From Cyanodermella asteris (lineage: Eukaryota; Ascomycota; Lecanoromycetes; Ostropales; Stictidaceae), in contig UYJD01000013.1 in NCBI GenBank assembly GCA_900618795.1, forward strand, positions 1-64,000: a DNA stretch of 64,000 nt. Direction: 5' to 3'. The notes under the pieces are model-generated. The model had not been told where the DNA came from and made no database searches. It worked only from the letters and a program-made list of their open reading frames with translations. This document shows positions 33,433 to 43,955 of the stretch, piece after piece. Both the position numbers and the translations under genes were made by a program. Position 1 is the stretch's first letter. Every line of letters begins with the position of its first letter.

Positions 33433-33963
33433 GGTCGGTGGATTACTTTCTGATGTCGCGGTGACTCATTGAAGTATCTGGTGGGTCAATCAGTGAGGTA
33501 TCTCGCCAAGCTGTCCAGAAGGTCGAGACGGGGGCGGGTGCAGTCATCTAAGTACGGGCATGTTGTTTGACAGACAAGTTATGAAGGACGGGACGTTAGA
33601 TGTACGACATGAGGGAAGGATAACATCAGTGAGCTAATCTATGGAGGTCATTGAGGATCGGCCCTGAGCATGTTTGCTGGGCAGAGTTTGCGGCAGGTTT
33701 AGGAAAAGACAGATTACCTAGATACTCGGGAACCAAATCTCAACTGCAAGCAACGCCGCTCGGACGCTCGTCTGTCCATGTTTTCTGGATACATCGCATA
33801 AGCCTTGCGAGCCCTCGGTAAGCTCTTAATCTATATACGTGTTAGACAACTTCCCCGGATACTTGTGGTAATACTTGTCGTAATCTTTGTGTGAATACTT
33901 CTCAAATACTTGCCACTGTCCATACCATCTCCAGCACCGGCGATGCGTCCATCCAGGTCGAAC
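33433..33963. other. Intergenic, no gene seen
   Basis: A 530-bp stretch between the 3' ends of two convergent genes. No features were recognised. Confidence 0.5.
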
Positions 33964-36900
33964 TCAAATCCCCTGTCCAGGTTGCTGTAGCGCATTCGTG
34001 TTCCGTGTACCTCGTCTCAGCGCCCCAATATCACCATTCATCTGCAATGTCTCGTCTGCATCTGGACTCTTGCCAACAACGAACATGCTGATGTCCAGAT
34101 CCAGCCGGTGCTTGAGATAGCTGATCTTCTCACCAATCTGGCCCTTGTTCCACTTGGGCTCCGGATGCGGCAAGTGAACCGAGAGGCGCGCATTATACCC
34201 TGCGAAGACCCTTTTCGCTTGCTCTGTCCAGGGCATGAAGCGGATGGCAGAGCCGCTAGCCTGAGCATTCTTGACGCTGGTGAAGCCCATCTGTTCAAGG
34301 AGGTGGCCAAGGTCTTTGGGTAAAAGACTGCTGGGGATGGCTTCCTCTGTTCCAAACAGGGATTGTGCGGTTTCCATGGCAGCCTGGTCGACGTAGAGTG
34401 TTCGGTCCGGCTTTTCTTCAATGATGGGAACTGCCTCCTCTTCGTCTGATTCTGGCGAAAGATGTTCCAAGCCTTCTGGACGTCTCTTGACTTTGACCTT
34501 CGGCTCCGCTCTTCGTCGCTTGGCGGGATTTGGGACCTCGTCCGACTCTTCGATCCGCTTTGGAGAGCCCATGAAGACGTGCAGCAAATGATCATCGGGA
34601 CGTGTTGGTGCCGCAGGTTTGACCAGCGGTTGCTTCTTTAGCTGGGTCCCGACCTCGCTCCCCTCGGATGGTGACTGTGTCCTCAAAATCTCAGTCCATT
34701 CGTGCCACCAGTTTTTCAAAGTACCAACGTCGTTCAACGAGCAAATCTCCCCCCGGCTCATCCCCACCCTATTCAGCGGAAGTCTTCTGCCATTTTCCCC
34801 TGACCACGCACGAGCACTCATGATGGACTTGGCCTCAAAGGCGTCCCAGATCTCATCGAGATCCCGTTCAGCCTTGATGAGTCGCTGCGCCGCTGCTCTA
34901 GACGGTTTCTGTGGACTAGGCCTGGCTCCGTTTAGATTTTTCTTGTCTAGCTTGCTCCAATCGAAGATCATGGCAACGTCTCTCACGAAGTTTGCTGTCC
35001 GAGGCGGAGACGCCATGAGGTAGCCATGTAATTGCGCACGTTGATATCCTATCCACCAGGACTGGTAATTTTTCAGAGCTAGTTCGAGCTCGGTGAGCAG
35101 CGCCAAGTCCTGGAACAACTGATGAGCACAGTCTGGAAGTTTGCTCTTGTGTTCGATAACTCTGAGCAAAGGCATGAGCCTCCCAAGCAGATGCACGTAT
35201 CCATCGCGCTGACCATCTGGATTGATTAGAAGCGCAAAGGCGAGCAGAAACGCATCATGCTTCCACTGACTTCCTGTACATTTGAATGTACTAGTAGGTT
35301 GCTCGTTTTCGTCAACACCCCGAACGAAATGACCTCGCATACCTGGGGCTCCAGGCACAACGTCAAGCAAGCACTCGACGATCAAGACTTGGTACGATTC
35401 AACCACGTCCCAAAGATTGTTGATAAATGAATAATACTCAGAGTTAGATTTGAACCAGGGAGCATCGGTCTGTCTCTTCCGGTTCCTCTGAAGGTGGTCC
35501 AGATGGCGATATCATCAAAGATTGCTGCGGGGATGACGAGGAGACTGAAAACTTGGTTCCAAGGCTCAGATTGAACAGAACGAGCTCCCGTAAAATTACA
35601 TTTTGGCCCGGCGATATTGTGGATGCTGCATTCGCGTGCCTCTTCCAAGGCTTCGAAGAATACATGCGGCTGCTCCCGTGCGGCCTTCAATGTGCTTTTG
35701 GCGCGCGCGAGCCTCGTCGATATCTTTTCGCAAAGGCTGTCAAAGTCTGGGTCCTTTGGCACGCCGTACAGCAATTCTCTGTCACCAGCGCACCATGACG
35801 TAGCTTCTTCTTAAACGGCCAATATCTTCTTTTGCTTCGATGACAAGGCTGGTAGTGGTGGTTCGGGCACGGTTTTGGGCACAGATTTAGGCCCGTATAG
35901 ACCGAGGGCTTCGTTAAGTTCGTCCCTGGTCTTCTTCAGTACTTTTTCGCACATCTCTGATAGAAAGTCAATCAGCACAAATTGATGTTCTGCGACAAGA
36001 TGCATTGCCTTGAACGACAGCTCGATTTTTTGAGGCATGTCCAAGAGTAACTTGCGATCGTCCTCTCGAAACTGAATGATCGATCTCTCTGTAGTATCAC
36101 CTGGCTCGACCAATATTATGGCCCAGCCGTCTTGCCCTTCTTCATGGTAGAAGGTAGGGTCTGCTAAGTATCGCCAGGAGCGTGCTCGGTTCAGTGTCTC
36201 GACATCTCGTAGCTCGAAATCAGAAGGTTGTCGTCGTCCACGAGACTTGAGAAGTTGCAAAAAGTTGTTTCCCTCCTTCAAATCGCTACTTATCATTGGG
36301 AAGGTGAGGCGCATCTTGATATTGAACTGTCGCACTCGCCCATCCGAAACTCCTGCCGTGTCGTCATCGCGTTTTCCCTTTCTTTCAGCAACTTTGCCGC
36401 TCTCTCCATGCTTGTCATGCTCATCATCCGTCGCTTTCGGAATCGGATCTGAAATCTGGTAGTCAGGGCGATAATGTTCAGGCCACACAAGTTCGAGATT
36501 GGACTTTTGCCATCGCTGCGTCCAGCATGTTTTCAACATGCTCAGCCGTTGTGGTCGGGGCAATGCCATCCAGATTTTGATTACCTGCGGCTCGAACAGC
36601 TCAAGAATCCTCTGCAGTCTCGCAAAATTACTGGAGGTGGAATCGAAAAGACTTTCTGGCGTGGTCCCTTGATCATCCCTACAGTATTTCGGGTAGGCTA
36701 CGGCAATCGAATAATGCTCGAATAGTGCATTGTTGAAAGGGTCGCGCCAATTGAAGCTTGGTACCGCCGGATCCCAGAAATCCCGATTCCAGGCGTTTAA
36801 AGGATGGGTAAGGTGCCGGAGATGTAGATCTGAATTCCACGCATGTCGCGTTGGGTGCAAATCCTTGTAGCTCAGTTCCTCGTCTGCAGCCTCCTCGAGC

Positions 36901-38114
36901 TCGGCTTTATCATCCCCTCCCGGCTGGAGAAGTTTTACTGCGGTTGGAGGAGGGACAGGCCGATACCCACGATCTTCTGAGTGACTAAATATGGGAGCCA
37001 GAGGCCCGACATCCTGATCTTCACTGTTCGTTGTGTGATCATGTAGGGGTTTAAAAGGGAAGGGGAAGGGGGCGGCATTGCCAAATTCGGGTGTGTGATC
37101 TCCATATGCAGCTGGAACAATGCCCGCTCCGGCCTGAGCATTGCCCATGTCGGCGACATATTCCTCAATTGTGGCCTGGACATCAGCTTCTTTGGTCGGA
37201 GCACCTTGCTCATCAATGCAAGCATTGTCCTTTCTAGCCGGATCAATGTCGGACTGAGAATCCATTTCGCCCGCATGGAGATCTTTGATCTGCTCCTGGA
37301 GATCTGCAATCCTGGACTGAGCGTCGTTTCCGCGAGAACGGAAATATTCGATCTGCTGCCGGAGATCTGCCATATTAGACCGAGCATTGTTTCCCTCAGA
37401 ACGGAGATCTGCGTGCCTCTTTCGAAGATCCGATATCCTCTCCTCGAGATCATCCTTTCCGGCTCCATCGTCTTGTCTTCCGGGCGAATCAACATGTTGT
37501 TTGGCTTTGTTGTCATCCTCCTCGGCGTGAGCATCGACTGTTCCAGCCTGGACAGCATCACTGTCGTCCTGGGAAACACAGACTCCAGCCTCACCGTCGC
37601 TTCCGGCCTGGGCAGTGTCGGCCCAGAGCTGGACAAGATCTTCGGGTTCGCAATAGAACAAACCATCGCCGACATCTTTGACTTCGGTCTTGGTTTGGGT
37701 GTCATCATCTCCGGCATCGTCATGTTCGCTTCTGTCCGGAGAATCGTCCTCTCCAGACTGGACAGCTTCAGATCCGCCCGGGCAGACCTCAGTCTGTCCA
37801 GCCTTGTCATGTTCGTTCCCAGAATGGACAGCTTCAGTTCCACCATGGCAGACTTCAGTTTCGGCGGCCTCGTGATCTTCGGTCCCGGACTGAGTTTCGT
37901 CCTTTTCGGGTTGAGCCTGTTCAATTCCGCCCTGTAAATCGGCCTTCTTGAGGGTGGCTTCGTCGGGGTACAACACCCATGAGACCACATTGATGTTTTC
38001 CGACGAAAAAAGGTCGATTGGTTCGCGCTGTCGTGGGATGGGGCAATGATTAAGAGCAAAACTGGTAAAGTCGGGCTCTTCATCCCCCCTGAACGGGTTT
38101 CTTGGCCAAATCAT
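33964..38114 (-). CDS. Large fungal-specific protein of unknown function, interrupted by an in-frame TAA
   Basis: Three open stretches look like one gene. The first (38114-35811) starts MIWPRNPFRGDEEPDF and has an acidic, Gln/Gly/Asp-rich region, then a three-unit helical repeat, then a conserved segment (FEPQVIKIWMALPRPQRLSMLK). After a TAA at 35811-35813 the same frame continues to about 35500 (LLYGVPKDPDFDSL...). Another frame then runs from about 35487 to 33964 (APWFKSNSEYYSFINNLWD... to HLPHPEPKWNKGQIGEK near the end). The order matches a family of 1000-1400-residue Pezizomycotina hypothetical proteins, as I recall it (LPRP block, Tyr-x-Val-Pro block, and a C-terminal HEPHP-like block). 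The intron between 35600 and 35488 could not be fixed: the acceptor CTTCAG at 35488 is clear, the donor is not. The TAA may lie in a poorly recognised intron, be read through, or inactivate the gene. Confidence 0.6.
37248..37436 (-). repeat. Three tandem 63-nt units encoding a 21-residue helical repeat
   Basis: Within the large protein, three consecutive 21-residue units (starting at 37436, 37373 and 37310 on the minus strand) share an xADLxxQIxxxxxxGxxxxSx pattern (ISDLRKRHADL, MADLRQQIEYF, IADLQEQIKDL). They probably form a coiled coil. Upstream, a shorter acidic duplication (TEVCHGG and TEVCPGG units) suggests repeated slippage. Confidence 0.75.
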
Positions 38115-39068
38115 GGAAAGCGGTTGTTGTTAAATTGATTCGTTTCGTGATCGGGCGTGTGCAACAGAGATTGCAAGGTGTTTGAAAGAGTTTGGATTTG
38201 AACATTTTCTGCACTAATATCCTCAAACGTTCCATTTGCAACGCGTAATCAGTTCCGCTGTCGTTAGGTGAACCGATGGCAAAAGAGTAAGGGAGTGAAG
38301 GAATTCGTGTCCAGTTGCAGCAGGCGAATGCATCGTGGAGCGGTCACGCAAATGGCAACGTGTGATTGATCTCATTTTCACACTCACACAACAAACAAGT
38401 CATAAATTAGTCACTCACAACGTGTCGCGGCGGCAACGACTCATATTAACAATGCTATTGATAGTAGCTCCCAGTATTGCCTGCGAAGCAGTGCCGAAAA
38501 GGCAGCTCCCCGACGAACAGCGAATTTCTTCACGTAACAGATCAGATTCAACGTACGTGATTCAATGATGGCAGACAGCGCCAGGAGGCAAGGACTCGAG
38601 TCATGCTGTGTACAGATTGAGAGTACACTGCACCTGACCCAGTACCTCGTTTTGTCGTGCATGATAACAGGCAAACAACAGACTCCATGAGAGGCATTCG
38701 AGGTGACCTGCGGAGAGGGACGCGCATCGAACGAAGTCTGGCTCTTGCTGATTGCAAGAAGTAGGAAAGTGGGTGAGAGGTTGCGAAGGGAGAACTAGCC
38801 TGGTTGGCCCAAGCTCAGCGCCAAGACTCGCTTCACACGCTCGAGCACCTTGCACTTCATCGTCCTCGTAGTATTCGACCTCTCCGGAAACAACGACAAA
38901 TACGAGCACGTCTCCGAGCACAACGCAGGACATCACCTGTTTAGACATCACTCAAGAGTAATGTCTGTGCTGCCTGCTGCCAAGTGATGGCGCCAGTAAG
39001 AACCTTGGCGTTATCTCAAACCCAAACATTAGCGTCTTGGTTGGCCTGCCACTGTGTAACGCGGGCAC
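38115..39068. other. Intergenic left of the assembly gap
   Basis: The promoter side of the large fungal-specific gene. Short frames on both strands have no recognisable features. Confidence 0.5.
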
Positions 39069-39250
39069 NNNNNNNNNNNNNNNNNNNNNNNNNNNNNNNN
39101 NNNNNNNNNNNNNNNNNNNNNNNNNNNNNNNNNNNNNNNNNNNNNNNNNNNNNNNNNNNNNNNNNNNNNNNNNNNNNNNNNNNNNNNNNNNNNNNNNNNN
39201 NNNNNNNNNNNNNNNNNNNNNNNNNNNNNNNNNNNNNNNNNNNNNNNNNN
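39069..39250. other. Assembly gap (182 N)
   Basis: A run of N marks unsequenced DNA. Any reading frame across it is meaningless. It lies about 190 bp upstream of the small secreted-protein gene, so that gene's promoter may be partly missing. Confidence 0.99.
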
Positions 39251-39441
39251 ACACACTGCTGAGAACATGTGGGCTATGTCTTCGTGCTATATTGCATTGT
39301 ATTTCCTCAATTCGTAATTTCAAAGACTTGTTCTCTTTCCTGTTGCTCATTTTTGTTCTTTCGCTGGTTGCTCCAGGTTCAGTTGAATGGTCTTTTGGCC
39401 CTCGACACACTTATTTATCGTTACGACCACAATCAAGCAGA

Positions 39442-40052
39442 ATGAAGCTTCTTTTCCTCAATTTACTAGTAACAACTTTAAGCGGTATCTACTGCCAAGG
39501 GTGCGTCGCTCAAAATTGTTCAGACTCCATCACCCTCGTTCCAAACCAGCATCTGACCCCAGCCCTAAGTTGAATTTCGCAGCTCGCCCCAGCTCGTACT
39601 GGGCCCTCGTCTACGCAAACGACCAATTTTCCAGCAACCCCGACTATTCATCCGCACAGGACGTCTTACATGACCTCGTCACCCAGACACGCAGATTCGT
39701 GGGAAGCGAAATCGCCACGCTGATGCCGTCTGCACAATACAGCGCGCTCATGAGCGTGCAGTCCCGATGGCACGAAATCGACTCAAGCGTCAGCGCAGCG
39801 GGGAACTGTGATTTCGGCGACAATGCTTGCAATTGGAGCACGTATGGATTCACCTCTTACCTCACGCCCGTCACGGGCGCCACTTATGTTGAGACTACGG
39901 TCACTGCCTTGAGGACAGTCATTTCCACGCGGACGTCAGACCCGCAAACTGATGGTGGTGGGAGTGGAGCCTCTTCTCCAACAGCAATACTTAGCACCAC
40001 TGGTGCAGCGCCTGCTGGGGCTGCGACGACTTCTTCACAGACTGGCGGTTAG
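39442..40052 (+). CDS. Small secreted, probably wall-associated protein
   Basis: Exon 1 (39442-39500) encodes a signal peptide (MKLLFLNLLVTTLSGIYCQ). A 62-nt intron (39501-39562, GTGCGT...CCCCAG) leads to exon 2 (39563-40052), giving 182 residues. The mature part has a helical domain (DVLHDLVTQTRRFVGSEIATLM...RWHEI) with two Cys, then a Thr/Ser/Gly/Ala-rich tail typical of heavily O-glycosylated wall proteins. The stop TAG at 40050 is followed in the same frame by 28 more codons with a hydrophobic stretch (AAVAGAFIGIAAL) like a GPI-attachment signal. A 36-nt GT...AG segment spanning the stop could be removed, though that is short for an intron. No named family was recognised. Confidence 0.6.
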
Positions 40053-40474
40053 CCCCGAGTCACAAACATGGCACGGGCGGCAGTTGCAGGTGCGTTTATT
40101 GGCATTGCAGCATTGCAGGGTTTGCATACGGACTATGAGGGCCCATGATCGGGCATTGACGTCGGTTCTTGCACCACTGTAACCTCCGTTTGCGTTCATG
40201 CGGTGCGTGCCGTGAAGCTTCTCACAGTCATACCGTCCAAAACGCCTTTGCCTGTGTCAGCAAACGTGGCAGCCAGCGTGGGGCACCTTTTGCGTTCCCA
40301 GTATTAAATGTTTCAGATAAAATACAACCACCGATCAGCTTCAAAGCCAATTGCATCTCCTTGCAGTCAGATTCTAAACAACCATCCCTGTCCGTACGCC
40401 CTATGCAAGCATACCGCTCCTTTGGATCAAAAGTTTTGGTGCGGACTTTGTCCAGTGTGCGGGTTTCGTTCCGA
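40053..40474. other. Convergent intergenic region
   Basis: Includes the in-frame hydrophobic extension of the preceding gene (to 40139) and otherwise nothing recognised. Confidence 0.45.
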
Positions 40475-41902
40475 CTATAGCGGCTTACCATCCAGATTAT
40501 AGAAGAGCCAATTGCCTTGATAGTCCTGGAATGGTCCTACAGGGTGATTTTGGCTGGGGTCTGACTGCCTGGAGTCCTGCCGAACGCTAGTCGGATCATG
40601 CTGGCGGCCAACACCTCGAACAGACGCATCGTAGGTGTCCATGTTGTGACCCCATGGTACCGACGGAGGCGGCGTCCTAGCTGATGCAAACGGCTGACTG
40701 GTACCCTGGTTAAACGGGGAGGAAGTGCTCGTGCTATAGTTCCCGCCTTGTTGTCCAGGTGAATGCAGCCCGCTGGTGTGATGTGGCTGGGCGAATGCTG
40801 GAGGATGACCCGTGCTATAAGTGTGTTCTCCCGGAAACTGCTGCGGGCTGGTCTGGTCTGGCTGGGCGAATGTTGAGGGTTTACTCATGCTATGAGTCTG
40901 TCGTCCTGATCCTCGCTGCAAGCCACTTGGGTATTGCCGATAGCCAGTGGTCTGGCCAAATGTCGAGGAACTGCCCAGACTAGTTGTCTGCGGTTGCGGC
41001 GATGGCAACGTACACGTCGGATTAGGCTGCTAGCTGGCGGCCTGGCCGGACGATGAGGAACTTTCCTCGCCAGGGCTCATGTCTTGTTGTTCCGACGATT
41101 GTGACAAGGCGTTCGTATCAGGTTGGTTATTAGCAGCCTGATTGGATGCGAAGGAAGTGTCCATCCTGTCTTGCAATTCTGATAAATGCGGCATGGCGGT
41201 TTGACCGCCGGAACTGTCGAAACCTGCGGGAAGGTACGGCTCCAATGTACCCATCAAACATTGCTCGAGGGGTATATCATAGCCGAGCACGTGAGCTGGC
41301 ATGAATCTCTTCAGCATTTCTTGCGTCTCTTGTAGCTTGGTAGTTGCCTCTTGTAGCTTGTTAGTCGAAACAGACTGGTGGCCCGCCACTTTGGGGGGCA
41401 CTGAGGAAGATCCCACAATGTGGTACACTCGTTGTCCTGTCGGTCTTGTCGTGAAAATAGGGTGGAAATCCCTTGGGGAAACATCCTTGCTAAGCGCTCT
41501 TTGTATGACACTCATATCAAGGAGGCAGAAATCTCGCGCGATGACACAGGCTTCGAGGACTTCTGATAGCTCCCGCTCGTTCGGAGGGTTGTACTACAGT
41601 GCCAGCTGTGAAGAGACGTCACCGCTGGTTTTTATGATACGCAAGAGCTTCATCGCTGCCGACTCGATGGTCTGTATCTCTGAAAGTCTAAAACGCATCC
41701 ACGCGGCCCTGAGATCCAACCACTCTTTGATTGACCCGTCGAAAAAGTTGAAGCGTATCGTCAGCAGATCACGCATTGGGCCAACGAGGCCAATAAGATT
41801 TTTGCCGTCCTTCTTGGTGAAGATGGAAAAGTGCTTCGTTGCAAAGTCATAGCATGGCTTTGCTAGCTCAGTGAATTTTGAGGTTGGTGACGCCATGTTC
41901 AT
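40475..41902 (-). CDS. Orphan protein with Gln/Ser/Pro-rich tail, reading frame interrupted by two TAG codons
   Basis: One reading frame runs from MNMASPTSKFTEL (41902) to the stop at 40475, with TAG at 41594-41596 and at 41030-41032. The first part (about 100 codons) is helical. The second (AC-VIARDFCLLDMSVIQRAL... to FMPAHVLGYDIPLEQCL) looks structured, then Ser/Gln-rich. The third is disordered and made of imperfect units around P(S/A)FAQPxxTS, ending NWLFYNLDGKPL. The first TAG can be removed by a phase-consistent 78-nt intron (41563-41640, GTATCA...TATCAG). For the second I found no consensus intron. So the gene may end at 41030, use readthrough, or be a pseudogene. No family was recognised. 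Confidence 0.45.
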
Positions 41903-42612
41903 GGCCGATCAAGCAATGCTCTTTCTCAAGTCTGGTGTGAAGGTATACTCGGTTTCTTGTTAGTAGACTGATTTAGAGGATAGTAACCAAGGGCGGTTAA
42001 TGTACAAGCAAGCAATATCTGAAACCCCGTACTTCAATCATGGGAAGGTGCAAGGAGCTGGACAGCAAGCACAGACTGGTAGTGGCGACGAACGAGCTCG
42101 CAAAGCTGCCTCCGTCTGCATGTTGGCTGGAAGGAGCTCTACGAGCATGCTCATACAGGTAGTCTGGGTGCGTGCAGCAGAGATCTATGCAGTCTGCTGT
42201 GCAAGACAACTCTTTGGAACGTGCAATGTGAAACAGGATATTGCTTTAGACTGGCGGTCCGAAGAGCATAGGGCCATGCAGTCCTAGGCCGGAAGACACT
42301 ACACTGCCGCATATGCTTATCAGGATTGAGCAAGTCATGATGAAAGGTCGCAGGATTACCAGCCATATTTTGCCCATGTGCGATATGTCTTGAAGTGAGT
42401 CGCCAGTGAAACCTGCTTACCTGAGCTTTTGCCGACTTGCTCACTCTGAACCTGTGAAACGTGTCAAAGGCATCTGCAATCACAGCTTACGACTCCAGCA
42501 CCCTCCATTCTGAGGCACATTTGATACATCAGCTGCTTCTGCATATCTCAGACAATAGAGCTAGCAATCATACCTGAAAAGTCGTCGTCCAAGGGATCTG
42601 CTGCATGCGTAT
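41903..42612. other. Divergent intergenic region
   Basis: The shared upstream region of the orphan gene and the zinc-finger-like gene. No other features were seen. Confidence 0.5.
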
Positions 42613-43191
42613 GTGTACAGGTTATTGAGCACTGCCGACCGAATGCCCATCTCAAAAAATTCTGCAAAAGACCATCTCAGCAGTTCGAGATCATCAATTC
42701 AGCGCCAAACATCCACGGTCGCGAGCATGCCCAGCCAGACTCAAGCTCGGGTCGAGTGTAGCTGTGGGGCCAAAGTCAAACCAACTGGATTGCAGCAACA
42801 TCAGCGTGATTCTCCACGCCACCGGTCTGATGCAAATCCTCCCGTCGCCGATCCGAGTTCTGCAGCTGGGATTTCAAGCGTTTTCGAAATGATGACGCTT
42901 GGCTCGGAAGCCAAGGTTGAGCCCAATGCTTCGCGCAGCTCTTTGACACCATCTGCAGTAGGGGCCAACGCCGCAACGATCGGTCCCTCTGTGAGCACCA
43001 AATTCGTCGATGGAAAGAAAACCGGTGAAATGAACCTGGAGTTGTTCATGTGCACCTGCGGGAAGGAATTCACGAAATCTGGGCTACAGTTTCACAAGAA
43101 GAATTTCCCTCTGTCAGAAAGTGAAGACGCCCTACTATCGAGGCCCCCGTCAGCTCGGCGACGAGAAGTTGATCGGTGCCGTGAGAAATGA
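42613..43191 (+). CDS. Small protein with two zinc-finger-like CxCG motifs
   Basis: The 192-codon frame contains two similar segments, VECSCGAKVKPTGLQQH (with a further His six residues later) and FMCTCGKEFTKSGLQFH. Each has a Cys-x-Cys-Gly pair and a downstream His, like C2H2-type fingers with unusual spacing; the second lacks a clear last ligand. Between them lies a Ser/Ala/Pro-rich linker. The true start may be one of several in-frame ATGs (42613, 42643 or later). A plus-strand frame just downstream (43121-43420, ending with Cys-rich CDSDCGWCGHC) could be a further exon, but no phase-consistent join was found. No family is assigned. Confidence 0.45.
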   Translation: MYRLLSTADRMPISKNSAKDHLSSSRSSIQRQTSTVASMPSQTQARVECSCGAKVKPTGLQQHQRDSPRHRSDANPPVADPSSAAGISSVFEMMTLGSEAKVEPNASRSSLTPSAVGANAATIGPSVSTKFVDGKKTGEMNLELFMCTCGKEFTKSGLQFHKKNFPLSESEDALLSRPPSARRREVDRCREK

Positions 43192-43955
43192 TTCGGTTTA
43201 TGGTAAAGTGATCACGGATGCAAGGTCTACGCTTTCCGCGATGGCCGAGACCTATCACCAGCCAAATGGTGCAAAGAAAAAGAAACAAAAACAATCGCCA
43301 TCGTCGTCAAGTCACGACTACCAGAATTTTGACAGCATTGGCTTGGGAAATCCTGACTATAGCATATGTGATTCGGACTGCGGCTGGTGCGGACATTGCA
43401 TGGATAATGTTTGGATCTAAGAGCGGTCACTGATTTCGTGTCGAAGCTCTACTCGCACCGACGAGCAATGCCGATGCTGATCCTCGCCCTGGACACTGGT
43501 TGTATGCAAGACGAAGATGTCAAGCTCAGCGATTGCAATGGGGGTTTAGTGTTGGGACTGGGGTGGCCGGATTCGCCCGTCTCGAGGACCAGACGATGTA
43601 CTATAATAAAACGTGGATTCCATACAAGTAGGCAAGAGTAGCAATTACTCGTATTAGTGCAAGGTCTGGGAGCCGATGGCGAGTAACGGTGAATGAAAAG
43701 AAGAGAAGCTGGAGTTGAAATCCCGCCTGAGTCGGAGTCGGAGTCGAATGCCAAGCATTTGCGGAGTGGATCGCGACCCCTGGATTAAGTAAGTTAGCTT
43801 GTGAGCTGCATGTCGATTTCGTGCTGACCATCAGTGTCAACATCACCAACTCGGCCTCTTCTCCACGCTCCTTTGCCTCGTTCTTCTCTTCTCTCTCTTT
43901 ATGGTCTTCTTGATGACTCGCTGAACCCTGCACATTCTTCCAGCTGTCCCGCGCA
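43192..43955. other. Intergenic, possible extra exon and Cwh43 promoter
   Basis: Contains the Cys-rich frame ending at 43420 mentioned for the zinc-finger-like gene and then the Cwh43 promoter and leader. A short GGAGTC triplication occurs near 43730. Confidence 0.4.

Noticed and set aside
37095-37937. Plus-strand frame of 280 codons inside the large fungal-specific gene
   Set aside because: It mirrors the repetitive acidic region of the minus-strand gene and has no independent features.
39069-39250. Reading frames running through the N stretch
   Set aside because: Frames across unknown bases have no meaning.
41563-41640. Stop-codon readthrough at TAG 41594
   Set aside because: A phase-consistent 78-nt intron with acceptable GT and AG sites removes this stop, so readthrough is not needed here.
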